This document shows positions 7,809-16,840 of a stretch of DNA of 64,000 bases, one piece after another (position 1 is the first letter of the stretch; every line of letters starts with the position of its first letter). Where the stretch lies: the NCBI RefSeq assembly GCF_900112175.1, contig NZ_FOYT01000001.1, positions 558,001 to 622,000 on the forward strand, in the 5' to 3' direction. This DNA comes from Halogeometricum rufum (GTDB lineage Archaea > Halobacteriota > Halobacteria > Halobacteriales > Haloferacaceae). The notes beneath the pieces are model-generated. The model was not told the origin of the DNA, did not search any database, and saw nothing but the letters and a program-made list of their open reading frames with translations. The translations under genes and the position numbers were made by a program.

Positions 7809-9677
7809 TCACACGCCCCAGTAGAGCGCTATCGCCGCCGACGTGACGACGGCGAGGAGGAGTTGCAGGGGCGCGCCAACGCGGACGTAGTCGGTGAACC
7901 GGTAGCCGCCGGGGCCGTACACCATGAGGTTCGTCTGGTAGCCGACGGGCGTCATGAACGCCGTCGTCGCCGCGAACGTCACCGCGAGGGCGAACGAGAA
8001 CGGGTCGGCCCCGATGCTGGTCGCCGTCGAGACGGCGATGGGCAGGAAGAGGACGACGCTGGCGACGGGCGTGATGACGTTGGCGAACCCGCCCGTCAGC
8101 AGGTAGAACAGGCCGAGGACGACGACGGCGGGGAGTCCGGCCGTCGCGCCGACGACGCCGTCGGCGACGAGTGCGGCCGCGCCCGTCTCCCGGAGGGCGA
8201 TGCCGAGGGGGACGATGCCCGCCAACAGGAAGACGACGTTCCAGTTCACCGCGTCGTACGCCTCGTTCGGCGAGAGGACGCCCGTCACTATCATGGCGAC
8301 GACGCCCGCGAGGGCGGCGACGGCGATGGGGAGGACGCCGAGGGCGGCCAGTGCGACGACGCCGAACAGGGTGCCGAAGGCGGCGACGGCCGTCGAACTC
8401 ACGCCGCCCTCGCGCACGCGAGCCATCACCTCGTCGAACACCTCGCCGGTGACGACGAAGTCGTCGTTGTCCGCGAGGAACTCCGCCGCCTCCTCCGTCG
8501 TCTGCATCAGGAGGGCGTCGCCGCCTCCCAGTTTCGTCGCGCCGATGCCGTCGCGGACGAGTTCGCCGCCGGCGCTCCGGATGGCGAGGACGGTGGCGTC
8601 GTAGCGTTCGCGGAGGCGAGCGGTCTCGACCGTCTCGCCGACCAGCGACGACGAGGGGGGCACGACGAGTTCGACCAGCGTCGAGCGCTCGGGGTTGTCC
8701 AGTTCCGCGTCCGTCACCGCCGCCCGCGGGAGGCGGCGGAGCGACCCGAACTCGACGAACCGCTGGATGGTCGGCGGATCGCCGCGGACGGTCAACACGT
8801 CGCGGGACCGCAACTCCCGGTCGGACTCCGCGGCGGGGAAGTGGTCCGCCCCCCGCACCACGTCCAACACGTCGAGGCCGAGGTCCCGGCGCGCGTCCTC
8901 GGCGACGGACTGCGCGGTGGTGCCGACGAACGGCGACCGGGAGGTGACGAGGACGCGCGCGAGGTACGGTTGCACCTCGTACCGTTCCGTCCGCGACCCC
9001 GGCGGGACGCGGGCGGGCAACAGCCACTTCCCGACGGTGAGGAGGTACGCCGCGCCGACGAGGAAGACGACGACGGCCACCGGCGTCAGCAGGAACACGC
9101 CGAACGGCCGGCCCAGCAGTTCCGCGGACAACTCGGAGGCGACGAGGTTCGTCGCCGTCCCGAACAGCGTCAGGGTCCCGGCGAGCATCGACGCGTAGGA
9201 GAGGGGGATGAGCAGTTTCGACGGCGAGACGCCCGCCTCGTTGGCGAGGTCCGTCACCATCGGGATGAAGACGGCGACGACGGGCGTGTTGTTCACGAGG
9301 CCCGCGATGGGTCCCGTGAGGCCGATGATGGCGGCCAGCAGGCGGTTCTCCGACCCGCGGGTGAGGTGGGCGACTTCGACGCCCAGACGGCGGACGACGC
9401 CCGTCCGCTCGATGCCGCTACTCAGGATGTACATCGCCAGAATCGTCACCGTCGCCGGGTTCGAGAAGCCCGATAGGCCCTCGACGGCGGACACGCCCGT
9501 GAACGGTTCGAGGGCGACGAGGGTGACGACGACGGCGATGGCCGTCACGTCGGGCGACACCGCCTCGGTGACGAACAGGACGACTGCGGCGACGACGATG
9601 GCGAAGACGACGAGGACGGAGAGGGAGACGCTCAGGCCGGCCAGTTGCACGGCAGTCGCGGGGACCGTCGAGACCAT
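7809..9677 (-). CDS. SLC13-family (citrate/anion:Na+) permease with two TrkA-C domains
   Basis: 622 aa. Two blocks of hydrophobic helices flank a soluble insert (about 205-390) containing two TrkA-C/RCK-like domains, for example VVPPSSSLVGETVETARLR and GDALLMQTTEEAAEFL. Transport motifs of the DASS family are visible: NNTPVVAVFIPMV, FGTATNLVASEL and GYQTNLMVYGPGGY. Family members move dicarboxylates, sulfate or similar anions with sodium; substrate here is unknown. The RCK-like insert suggests ligand gating. ATG 9677 was chosen because it starts a short leader directly before the first helix. Confidence 0.82.
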   Translation of the reverse strand: MVSTVPATAVQLAGLSVSLSVLVVFAIVVAAVVLFVTEAVSPDVTAIAVVVTLVALEPFTGVSAVEGLSGFSNPATVTILAMYILSSGIERTGVVRRLGVEVAHLTRGSENRLLAAIIGLTGPIAGLVNNTPVVAVFIPMVTDLANEAGVSPSKLLIPLSYASMLAGTLTLFGTATNLVASELSAELLGRPFGVFLLTPVAVVVFLVGAAYLLTVGKWLLPARVPPGSRTERYEVQPYLARVLVTSRSPFVGTTAQSVAEDARRDLGLDVLDVVRGADHFPAAESDRELRSRDVLTVRGDPPTIQRFVEFGSLRRLPRAAVTDAELDNPERSTLVELVVPPSSSLVGETVETARLRERYDATVLAIRSAGGELVRDGIGATKLGGGDALLMQTTEEAAEFLADNDDFVVTGEVFDEVMARVREGGVSSTAVAAFGTLFGVVALAALGVLPIAVAALAGVVAMIVTGVLSPNEAYDAVNWNVVFLLAGIVPLGIALRETGAAALVADGVVGATAGLPAVVVLGLFYLLTGGFANVITPVASVVLFLPIAVSTATSIGADPFSFALAVTFAATTAFMTPVGYQTNLMVYGPGGYRFTDYVRVGAPLQLLLAVVTSAAIALYWGV

Positions 9678-9795
9678 ACGGACCGTCTCACCCCCCGACG
9701 GGTTAGCCGTGTCGCCGTGCCGCGGCCACGCCGACGCGTCCGGCGGTGCGTCCACACCGAGGTGCTTTTTCCTCCGCACCGCTATCTGTCGGTCG

Positions 9796-10038
9796 ATGCG
9801 CCTCGGAATCCTCGGGACGATTCAACTCGCGGCGACGCTGATATTCGCCGTTCCCGTCGGCGTCTACGGGTTGAACACGCTCCTCGACGGCCAGCAGATA
9901 CTCGGCGGCGGCCTCCTCGCCGTCGCCGTCCTGATGGTCGTCCTCCCGCACTACCTGACGACGCCGACGGACATCCCCGCGAAAGTCGGCGAATCGGTCG
10001 TCGGAAAAGTCGTGAAGACGCCGGACGACGAGGAGTAG
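9796..10038 (+). CDS. Small two-helix membrane protein, 80 aa
   Basis: Starts MRLGILGTIQLAATLIFAVPVGVY and has two hydrophobic helices (about 5-28 and 36-53), followed by a polar acidic tail ending TPDDEE. It resembles short conserved haloarchaeal membrane proteins without known function. The ATG at 9796 is the first start after the divergent SLC13 promoter region. It converges with the M24 peptidase gene 27 bp downstream. Confidence 0.65.
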   Translation: MRLGILGTIQLAATLIFAVPVGVYGLNTLLDGQQILGGGLLAVAVLMVVLPHYLTTPTDIPAKVGESVVGKVVKTPDDEE

Positions 10039-10065
10039 CGCCTCCGGCCGCCGGTCGGCGCGCGA

Positions 10066-11229
10066 CTACTCCGTCCGCGGCGTGAACGACCGCGGGTACT
10101 CGTGGAGTATCTCGTACCCGTCGTCGGTGACGGCGACCAGTTCCTCCAGTCGGACGCCGCCGCGTTCGGGGTCGTAGACGCCGGGTTCGACGGTGAACAC
10201 CATCCCCGCGTCGAGTTCCACCGCCTCCCGGAGCGACGGCCCCTCGTGCAGGGAGAGGCCGACGCCGTGGCCCGTGCCGTGGGTGAAGCCCGCCTCGCCC
10301 TCGTCGGCGTTCGGGTCGAAGCCGTGGGCGGCGAGTTCGGCGGCGGCCTCCCGGTGGACGGCGTTCGCGTCCGCGCCGGGTGCTATCTCGTCCAGTCCGG
10401 CCTTCAGCGCCGCCTCGACGGCGACGTAGGCGCGTCGCTCCCACCCGCCGTCGCTCTCGACGACGTACGTGCGGGACAGGTCGCCGTAGTAGCCGTGGGG
10501 GCCGCGCGGCGAGAGGTCCAACAGCACCGTCTCGCCGGGTCGGAGCACGTCCGTGCCGGCGTAGTGCAGGTCCGCGCAGGTCGGTCCCGCGCCGACGACG
10601 GTGTTGTCCGCGTCGCGGACGCCGTAGACGGCGAGTTCGGCGTTCACCTGCCGCCGGAGGCGTTCCGTCGAGAGGGGGGCGTCCCGCCAGACGAGTTCGT
10701 CGCCCTCGGCGGCGCTCTCGGCGAGAATCTCCTCGGCGCGGGCCATCCCCCGGACGGCGGCGCGTTGGACGCGCCGGAGGCAGTCGAGTTCGGCGTCGGT
10801 CTTCGTCAGGCGGGCGTCCGCGACGGCCGTCGTGGACCCGAGTTCGTAGCCCGCGCGTTCGAGGTGGACGGCGGCGTCGTGCGGTATCGACCGCGGGACG
10901 AGCAGTGCCCCAGACGCGCCGCACTCGTCGAGGACGTTCGCGGCGCGGACGCCGGCGGGGGCGCCCGCGTCGTCGGTTCGGACCGTCCCGGCGAACTCGC
11001 GTTCGGCCTGTTCGCCGAACAGCGATGGCGCGCAGAGCGTCGCCTCCCCGTCGACGTAGACGAACGCGTAGTCGCGGTCCGGCCCCGAAAAGCGGGTGAG
11101 GTAGCGCACGTCGTCGTCGAACCGGTCGCCGACGGCGACGAACCCGGCGGCGTCGGCGTCGGCGATTGCGGCGTCGAGGAACGCCGGGTCCGTCTCGGGC
11201 GGGGGCAGCGACTCGGGTGCGTCCGGCAT
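10066..11229 (-). CDS. M24-family metallopeptidase (Xaa-Pro aminopeptidase-like)
   Basis: 387 aa. An N-terminal creatinase-like domain (1-145) precedes a pita-bread catalytic domain. All five dimetal ligands can be located: Asp238 (LLDLSP), Asp250 (YGDLSRT), His321 (GTGHGVG), Glu348 (TVEPGVY) and Glu362 (VRLEELV). Such enzymes release N-terminal residues before proline in the cytoplasm. The start lies 4 bp after the stop of the upstream helicase gene on the same strand, so the two are probably co-transcribed. Confidence 0.88.
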   Translation of the reverse strand: MPDAPESLPPPETDPAFLDAAIADADAAGFVAVGDRFDDDVRYLTRFSGPDRDYAFVYVDGEATLCAPSLFGEQAEREFAGTVRTDDAGAPAGVRAANVLDECGASGALLVPRSIPHDAAVHLERAGYELGSTTAVADARLTKTDAELDCLRRVQRAAVRGMARAEEILAESAAEGDELVWRDAPLSTERLRRQVNAELAVYGVRDADNTVVGAGPTCADLHYAGTDVLRPGETVLLDLSPRGPHGYYGDLSRTYVVESDGGWERRAYVAVEAALKAGLDEIAPGADANAVHREAAAELAAHGFDPNADEGEAGFTHGTGHGVGLSLHEGPSLREAVELDAGMVFTVEPGVYDPERGGVRLEELVAVTDDGYEILHEYPRSFTPRTE

Positions 11230-11233
11230 CGCC

Positions 11234-13084
11234 CTACGCTTCGGGCGCCGGCGCGTCGCCCGTCTGCGCCTCCTCCAGCAGTTCCTCGACCGGCGTGTCG
11301 CGGACTTCGTTGTGGAGCAGGACGCTCACGGGGAGCGTCGGCGCGCCCTTGATGAGGTTCTCCAGGATGACGAGGCGTTCGCGGGCGCGGGACATCCCGA
11401 CGTAGAAGACGCGGCGTTCGTTGTCGGTCAGGATGGGGACGGGGTTCGTCGTCGAGGTGAACTCGTCGACGCCGTCGACGTCCTCGTCGTCCACGGAGGC
11501 GGCCATCTGTTCGACCACCTTCTCGGTCAGGTCGGTGGAGACGAACACGTGGTCGGCCTCGCGACCCTTCGCGGAGTGGATGGTGCCGACGCGGACGCGG
11601 TTGGGGTCCATCCCCTTGTACTCGCCCTCGAAGTAGGCTTCGACGGACTTGCGCTGGAACGACGTCACCTTCCGGACCATGTCGCCCGCGGCGGCCCCGT
11701 CGGGGACGAACGGCGCGTGGTCGGTGATGACGTCGGGTTCGACCTCCAGTTCGGTCAGGTCCTCGACGCCCGTCGTCTCCTGCAGGTCGTCGATGTAGTC
11801 GAACAGGTCGTCGCGTTCGTTCGACCCGAACGCGGAGTCCTGCAGCATGTCCGCGAGGCGGCGCGCCTCCAGTCCGGTGACGTTCTCCTCGCGTTCGAGT
11901 TTCTCGATGGCCTCGACGTACTGCGTGAGGCGGTCGGTCCACATCCGCTGGTCGGTGAGGACGGAGAAGGGGATGCCCAGCGGGAGGAACTCGTCGATGA
12001 ACTGGAACATCTGGTAGCGCGCGCGGAACAGCAGCATGATGCTCTCGTCGTCCTCGTCCTCTTCGAGGGTGTAGCGGACGTTGCGCGCGAGGTCCAGCAT
12101 CGACGGCGAGGAGACGCCCTCGACGACGCCGCCCTCCTTGCGCGGGTGCAGGTCCTTCTCCTGCCGCTTGTCGATGTGGCGAATCTCCCTGTTCACCACG
12201 TTCAGAATCTTCGAGGGGAGGCGGTAGGAGTTCGGCAGCACCACGTCCTCGTCGCGTTCGGTGTCGAGCAGGAGGTTCGGGTCCGCGCCCTGCCACGCGT
12301 AGACGACCTGGTCGTCGTCGCCGGCGATGAGGACGCCCTTCAGGTGGGGGAGCCACTCCTGGTAGACGTCGTACTGCAGGGTCGTGATGTCCTGGAACTC
12401 GTCGATGACGAGGTAGTCCACGTTCGGCACGAGCGAGCGCTGTTTCACCCGTTCGAGCATGTCGGCGAAGCCGACCAGCCCGTTGTCGCCCTTGTAGGTG
12501 CGCCACCCGCGGATGACGCTCGGCACGTCGATTCGGTCGTCGTCGGAGGGCCACGTCGGCGTGTACTTGTTGCCCTCCTGCGCGTTGGGGTCCACCTCCG
12601 GCGGGAGGCGAACCTCCTCGACGTTCCAGTTGAACGGCACGTCGTACCAGTCGGCCACGTCGCGTCGCGTCCGCTGGAGCCACTGGCTCGTGGCGATTAT
12701 CTTGTTGCCGATGGTGGTCGAACGGGCGGTCCGGCGGCCGGCGCCGCCGTACTCGTCCTCGAACTCGACGCCGTACTCCTCGCAGAACTCCTGTTTGTCG
12801 CTCTCGCCCACCACGTCGTTGCGCGAGAGGTCGAGGAGTTCGTACGCCTTCGCGTGCATCGTGGCGACGTTGCCCTGCAACGCCCGCGGCGACACGTCCA
12901 GCCGTTCGGCGAGACGCTCTCGAATCTCGGCCGCGGCGGCGCGGGTGTACGAGACGACGAGGATGTCTCGGATCGTCACGTCGTCGTCTTCGAGAATCTC
13001 CTCGACCCGGTCGAGGAGTGCCGTGGTCTTCCCGCTCCCCGGCCCACCGAAGAGTCGGGTGACTGTCGCGTCGGAGTCACTCAT
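11234..13084 (-). CDS. UvrD/PcrA-type superfamily 1 DNA helicase
   Basis: 616 aa. The Walker A motif GGPGSGKT sits at residues 13-20. Further SF1A motifs are VIDEFQD (II), GDDDQVVYAWQGAD (III), VGTIHSAKGREADHVF (V) and FYVGMSRARERLVIL (VI). These define a 3'-5' translocase of the UvrD/Rep/PcrA group, acting in DNA repair or at stalled forks. At 616 residues it is compact compared with bacterial UvrD (about 720). The order zinc-ribbon protein, helicase, M24 peptidase on one strand suggests a short operon. Confidence 0.9.
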   Translation of the reverse strand: MSDSDATVTRLFGGPGSGKTTALLDRVEEILEDDDVTIRDILVVSYTRAAAAEIRERLAERLDVSPRALQGNVATMHAKAYELLDLSRNDVVGESDKQEFCEEYGVEFEDEYGGAGRRTARSTTIGNKIIATSQWLQRTRRDVADWYDVPFNWNVEEVRLPPEVDPNAQEGNKYTPTWPSDDDRIDVPSVIRGWRTYKGDNGLVGFADMLERVKQRSLVPNVDYLVIDEFQDITTLQYDVYQEWLPHLKGVLIAGDDDQVVYAWQGADPNLLLDTERDEDVVLPNSYRLPSKILNVVNREIRHIDKRQEKDLHPRKEGGVVEGVSSPSMLDLARNVRYTLEEDEDDESIMLLFRARYQMFQFIDEFLPLGIPFSVLTDQRMWTDRLTQYVEAIEKLEREENVTGLEARRLADMLQDSAFGSNERDDLFDYIDDLQETTGVEDLTELEVEPDVITDHAPFVPDGAAAGDMVRKVTSFQRKSVEAYFEGEYKGMDPNRVRVGTIHSAKGREADHVFVSTDLTEKVVEQMAASVDDEDVDGVDEFTSTTNPVPILTDNERRVFYVGMSRARERLVILENLIKGAPTLPVSVLLHNEVRDTPVEELLEEAQTGDAPAPEA

Positions 13085-13194
13085 TGTACCCGTTCACGCC
13101 CTTATCCCTGATAAACTGCCTGCTTTCGAGGACTTCTCTACCGGTCGAGTCGCGAGCGAAAGAAGGTGTTCGTCGACGGCGAATCGGCGTCGCG

Positions 13195-13377
13195 CTAGAC
13201 TCGCGGGTCCCAGCCGCAGACCGAACAATCGACGGCAGATTCGTCGTGAAGCGCACCGCAGTCCGGACACTGCTTCTTGTTATAGGATGTCTCCCAGTCT
13301 TCGTCGGATACTCCGTGTCCGCGGTCGTCCAAGAACTGGTCGAACAGCGCCTCATCGGCGTCTGGTGCTGAGGCCAT
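13195..13377 (-). CDS. Small zinc-ribbon protein (HVO_0416-like), 60 aa
   Basis: An acidic N-terminal half (ADEALFDQFLDDRGHGVSDE) is followed by YNKKQCPDCGALHDESAVDCSVCGW, a CPxC-x10-CxxC zinc ribbon. Its length and layout recall the haloarchaeal HVO_0416 zinc-finger group, which I recognise by memory only. ATG 13377 is preferred; upstream readings add eight residues that look unrelated. It lies 110 bp upstream of the helicase on the same strand. Confidence 0.7.
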   Translation of the reverse strand: MASAPDADEALFDQFLDDRGHGVSDEDWETSYNKKQCPDCGALHDESAVDCSVCGWDPRV

Positions 13378-13509
13378 ACGTGGTGTGCTATGCCGTACCA
13401 CTACTTAGTCTTTGTTGCCCGTCCTCACCGCTCGATAACCGTCCGAAGGAGTAATGAGTCCGGCGCGCGTTCTGGGGGGCCGCTCCCGTCCGTCGGCCGG
13501 CCCCCGTCC

Positions 13510-13528
13510 GACGGCGGAGTCCGCCGTC
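13510..13528. terminator. Triloop hairpin downstream of M32 gene
   Basis: Perfect inverted repeat GACGGCGG / CCGCCGTC with a 3-nt AGT loop, about 20 bp beyond the stop codon of the proximal M32 carboxypeptidase gene (minus strand). Same geometry as the hairpins near 2.9 kb and 54.2 kb. Function as a 3'-end signal is inferred from position. Confidence 0.4.
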
Positions 13529-13547
13529 AGCCGTCGAACGCGCCCGT

Positions 13548-15032
13548 TCAGAGCCCGTACAGCGACTCGAACTTCGCCGTCGCGTAGTCGCAGAAGGCGT
13601 CCGCCGACAGCGACTCGCCCGTCGCCTCCGCGACGAGTTCGTCCGTCGGGTACCGCCGGCCGCGCCGGTGGACGTTCTCGGCCAACCACTCGTGCATCGG
13701 TCCGAACTCCCCGTCGCGAATCAGGGCGTCCACGTCGGCCAGTTCCTCGCGCATCGCGGCGTCCAACTGCGCCGCGAGGACGCTCCCGACGGTGTAGTTC
13801 TGGAACGCGGCGAGGTAGCCGGCCGTCCAGTGGATGTCCTGCATGCACCCCGCCGCGTCCGTCTCGGGACGGACGCCGAGGTACTCCTCCATCTTGTCGT
13901 TCCACACCGCGGGCACCTCCGCCACCTCGATGTCGCCGCCGAGGAGGGCCTTCTCCGTCTCGAACCGGACGAGGATGTGCAGGTGGTACGTCAACTCGTC
14001 CGCCTCGACGCGAATCACGTTGTCCGGCTTCACCCGGTTGACCGCGGCGTAGGCCGCCTCTGCGCTCGCCTCCGAGCCGAGTCGGTCGTTCACGACGCCG
14101 ACGAACCCCTCCCAGAACGGGCGCGTCCGGCCGACGTGGTTCTCGAAGAACCGCGACTGGGACTCGTGGACGCCGTGACTCCCCGACTCGCCCAACGGCG
14201 TCGCGTAGCGGTCCTGCGGCAGGCCGAGGTTGTACGTCGCGTGGCCGAACTCGTGCATCGTCGAGGTGAGGCCCGCGAGGGGGTCGGACTCGTCGAACCG
14301 CGTCGTCACGCGGCAGTCGAACTGCGTCCCGAACGTGAACGGGTGCGCCGACGTGTCGAGTCGCCCTCGCGCCCAGTCGTAGCCGAGGCGGTCCAGCACG
14401 TCCTCCGAGAGGGCGTACTGCGCGTCCTCGTCGTACGCGCCGTCGAACGGCGTCGGCAGTTCGTCCGCCGCGCGAATCTCGTCGACGAGGGGGACGATGG
14501 TCTCCTTCAGGTCCGCGAATATCTCCTCGACCGTCGAGAGGGGCAGGTGCGGTTCGGAGTCCCCGTAGATGGCTTCGAACGGGTGGACGTCCGGGTCGAG
14601 GTGCGCCGCGCGTTCGCGGTAGAGGTCGACGATGCGTTCGAGGGTGGGCGCGAGGGCGTCGAAGTCGTCGTCGGCCTTCGCGTCCACCCACGTCTCGTGC
14701 GCCCCGGACTCGACGCGCGATATCTCGGCGACGAGTTCGTCCGGCACGCGGACGGCGCGTTCGTGCTGTCGGCGAATCTCTCGCACCGCGGCCCGTTCGT
14801 CGGCCGCCAGCGACTCCTCGTCCACCTCGGCCAGCAGTCGGCCGAGTTCGTCGGCGGTCAACAGGTCGTGTTCGACCGAGGAGAGCGTCGACCGCTGTTC
14901 GGCGCGGGCGGGCGTCCCGCCTTCGGGCATCACGGTCTGCTGGTCCCACATCAGCACGCCGTCGGCGTGGCGGACGTTGGAGACGCGTCGGTAGCGGTCG
15001 AGGAGGGCGTCGTACGTGTCGCTCGTGGACAT
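13548..15032 (-). CDS. M32-family metallocarboxypeptidase, copy 1
   Basis: 494 aa zinc carboxypeptidase of the Taq/Pfu type, removing C-terminal residues in the cytoplasm. The catalytic HEFGH (about residues 258-262, in TMHEFGHATYNLGL) and the second family motif HESQSRFFENHVGR are intact. The N-terminal MWDQQTVMPEGG is the conserved M32 entry motif. ATG 15032 was preferred because the ten extra residues of a longer reading are Arg-rich and unlike the family. It follows a paralogue by 90 bp on the same strand; the two were probably made by tandem duplication. Confidence 0.92.
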   Translation of the reverse strand: MSTSDTYDALLDRYRRVSNVRHADGVLMWDQQTVMPEGGTPARAEQRSTLSSVEHDLLTADELGRLLAEVDEESLAADERAAVREIRRQHERAVRVPDELVAEISRVESGAHETWVDAKADDDFDALAPTLERIVDLYRERAAHLDPDVHPFEAIYGDSEPHLPLSTVEEIFADLKETIVPLVDEIRAADELPTPFDGAYDEDAQYALSEDVLDRLGYDWARGRLDTSAHPFTFGTQFDCRVTTRFDESDPLAGLTSTMHEFGHATYNLGLPQDRYATPLGESGSHGVHESQSRFFENHVGRTRPFWEGFVGVVNDRLGSEASAEAAYAAVNRVKPDNVIRVEADELTYHLHILVRFETEKALLGGDIEVAEVPAVWNDKMEEYLGVRPETDAAGCMQDIHWTAGYLAAFQNYTVGSVLAAQLDAAMREELADVDALIRDGEFGPMHEWLAENVHRRGRRYPTDELVAEATGESLSADAFCDYATAKFESLYGL

Positions 15033-15122
15033 GCCTCGTCGGTCTCGCCGCGAGCGTATCAATCTCCGTCAGCCGGCAGTCCGCGAGAGAAAGGGGTCGA
15101 CGGAGGGAGTGCCGAGGAGGGG

Positions 15123-16661
15123 TTACGCGTCGATGTCGTACAGGTCGCCGTACTTCTCGGTCACGTAGTCGGTGAACGCGTCGGCGGTGAAGTCCTCACC
15201 GGTCGCCTGCACGACGAGTTCGTTCGTCTCGTAGCGGCGTCCGTGCCGGTGGACGTTCTCGGTCAGCCACTCGTGGAGGGGTTCGAAGTCGCCCTCGGCG
15301 ATGTGGTCCTCCAAGTCGTCGATGTCGTCCTCGGCGGCCGCGTACAACTGCGCGGCCATCACGGACCCGAGCGAGTACGTCGGGAAGTAGCCGAAGTTGC
15401 CGTGACTCCAGTGGATGTCCTGCAGACAGCCCTCGGAGTCGGACTCGGGGCGGACGCCGAGGTACTCCTCGTACTTGTCGTTCCACACCTCGGGCACCTC
15501 CTCGACGTCGATGTCGCCGGCGATGAGTGCGCGCTCTATCTCGAAGCGGACGATGATGTGCAGGTGGTAGGTCAACTCGTCCGCCTCGACGCGGACGAGG
15601 TTGTCGTCGTACACCTGGTTGGCCGCCTCGTACGCCTCCTGCAGCGTCACGTCCTCGGCCTTCGGGAAGTGCTCCTTGAAACTGGGGAGCAGGACGTTCC
15701 AGAACGCCTCCGACCGGCCGACGTGGTTCTCCCAGAGGCGAGACTGCGACTCGTGGACCGAGAGGTTGCGGTCCTCGCCCAGCGGCGTCGCGTAGTGCTC
15801 GTCCGGCAGGCCGAGGTTGTACGTCGCGTGGCCGAACTCGTGGACCGTCGAGAACAGCGAGCCGAGGGGGTCCGTCTCGTCGAAGCGCGTCGTCACGCGG
15901 GCGTCGAACATCGTCCCCGAGGAGAACGGGTGCGACGACGTGTCCATGCGGCCGCGCTCCCACGGGTAGCCCAGCGTCGAGAGCACGTCGCGGCAGAGTT
16001 CCTCCTGGTCGCCCTCGGGGTAGTCGCCCTCGCGGGTGAACGCGTCGGTGGCGATGTCGTCGCCCTCCTCGCGAATCTGCTCGATCATCGGCACGAGGGT
16101 GTCGCGGAGTTCGTCGAGAATCTCCTCGGCCTGTTCGAGGGGGAGACACGGCTCGAAGTCCTCGAACAGCACCTCGTAGGGGTCCTTGTCGGGGTCGATG
16201 TGCTCGGCGTACTCGCGCTTGAGTTCGACGTGCTTCTCGAGGTACGGCGCGAACGTCGAGAAGTCGTCCTCGGCCTTCGCCTCCTCCCACGCCGGGAGCG
16301 CCTCCGAGGAGGTGGTCGAAATCTCCTCGACCAGTTCGGAGGGGACGCTCACCGCGCGGTCGTACTCGCGGCGAATCTCGCGGACGACGGCCGCCTGCTC
16401 GTCGGTCAGGTCGGCGTCTTCGAGTTCGTCCAACTGCTCGCCCACCTCGTCGTCGGTGAGCAGTTCGTGCGACAGCGACGACAGCGTCGACAGTTGCTGG
16501 GACCGGGCCGGGTTGCCGCCCTCGGGCATCATCACCTGCTGGTCCCACGACAGCAGTCCGCCCGCGTTGCGGACGTTCGCCACGCGTTTGTACGTCTGGA
16601 GGAGGTCCGTGTACGCGTCCGGTGCCGACTCCGAGTCGGAGCCTGCGGCTTCAGTTGCCAT
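15123..16661 (-). CDS. M32-family metallocarboxypeptidase, copy 2
   Basis: 512 aa. Same architecture as the neighbouring copy: SWDQQVMMPEGG near the N-terminus, HEFGH about residues 273-277, and HESQSRLWENHVGR as the second signature. Active-site motifs are intact, so both copies are probably functional. It is the promoter-proximal copy. Compared with copy 1 it has a longer acidic N-terminus (MATEAAGSDSESAPDA) and an acidic insertion (GDYPEGDQEE). The pair may differ in substrate, but that is not visible here. ATG 16661 gives the best start. Confidence 0.92.
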   Translation of the reverse strand: MATEAAGSDSESAPDAYTDLLQTYKRVANVRNAGGLLSWDQQVMMPEGGNPARSQQLSTLSSLSHELLTDDEVGEQLDELEDADLTDEQAAVVREIRREYDRAVSVPSELVEEISTTSSEALPAWEEAKAEDDFSTFAPYLEKHVELKREYAEHIDPDKDPYEVLFEDFEPCLPLEQAEEILDELRDTLVPMIEQIREEGDDIATDAFTREGDYPEGDQEELCRDVLSTLGYPWERGRMDTSSHPFSSGTMFDARVTTRFDETDPLGSLFSTVHEFGHATYNLGLPDEHYATPLGEDRNLSVHESQSRLWENHVGRSEAFWNVLLPSFKEHFPKAEDVTLQEAYEAANQVYDDNLVRVEADELTYHLHIIVRFEIERALIAGDIDVEEVPEVWNDKYEEYLGVRPESDSEGCLQDIHWSHGNFGYFPTYSLGSVMAAQLYAAAEDDIDDLEDHIAEGDFEPLHEWLTENVHRHGRRYETNELVVQATGEDFTADAFTDYVTEKYGDLYDIDA

Positions 16662-16840
16662 ATCGAATCGAAACACGTCCTGCGTAATCAACCATGTGTA
16701 TCCGGACGGGCGGACCGGTTCGTCGCGCGACCGGCCGCCGCCTCAGTCGCGTTCGACGGCCGTCTCGGGGGACGCGTCGGAGACGCGGGCGGTAGCGCCG
16801 GGTCCGCCGCCGCGTTCTACGGGAACCTCTGCGCTCTCGG

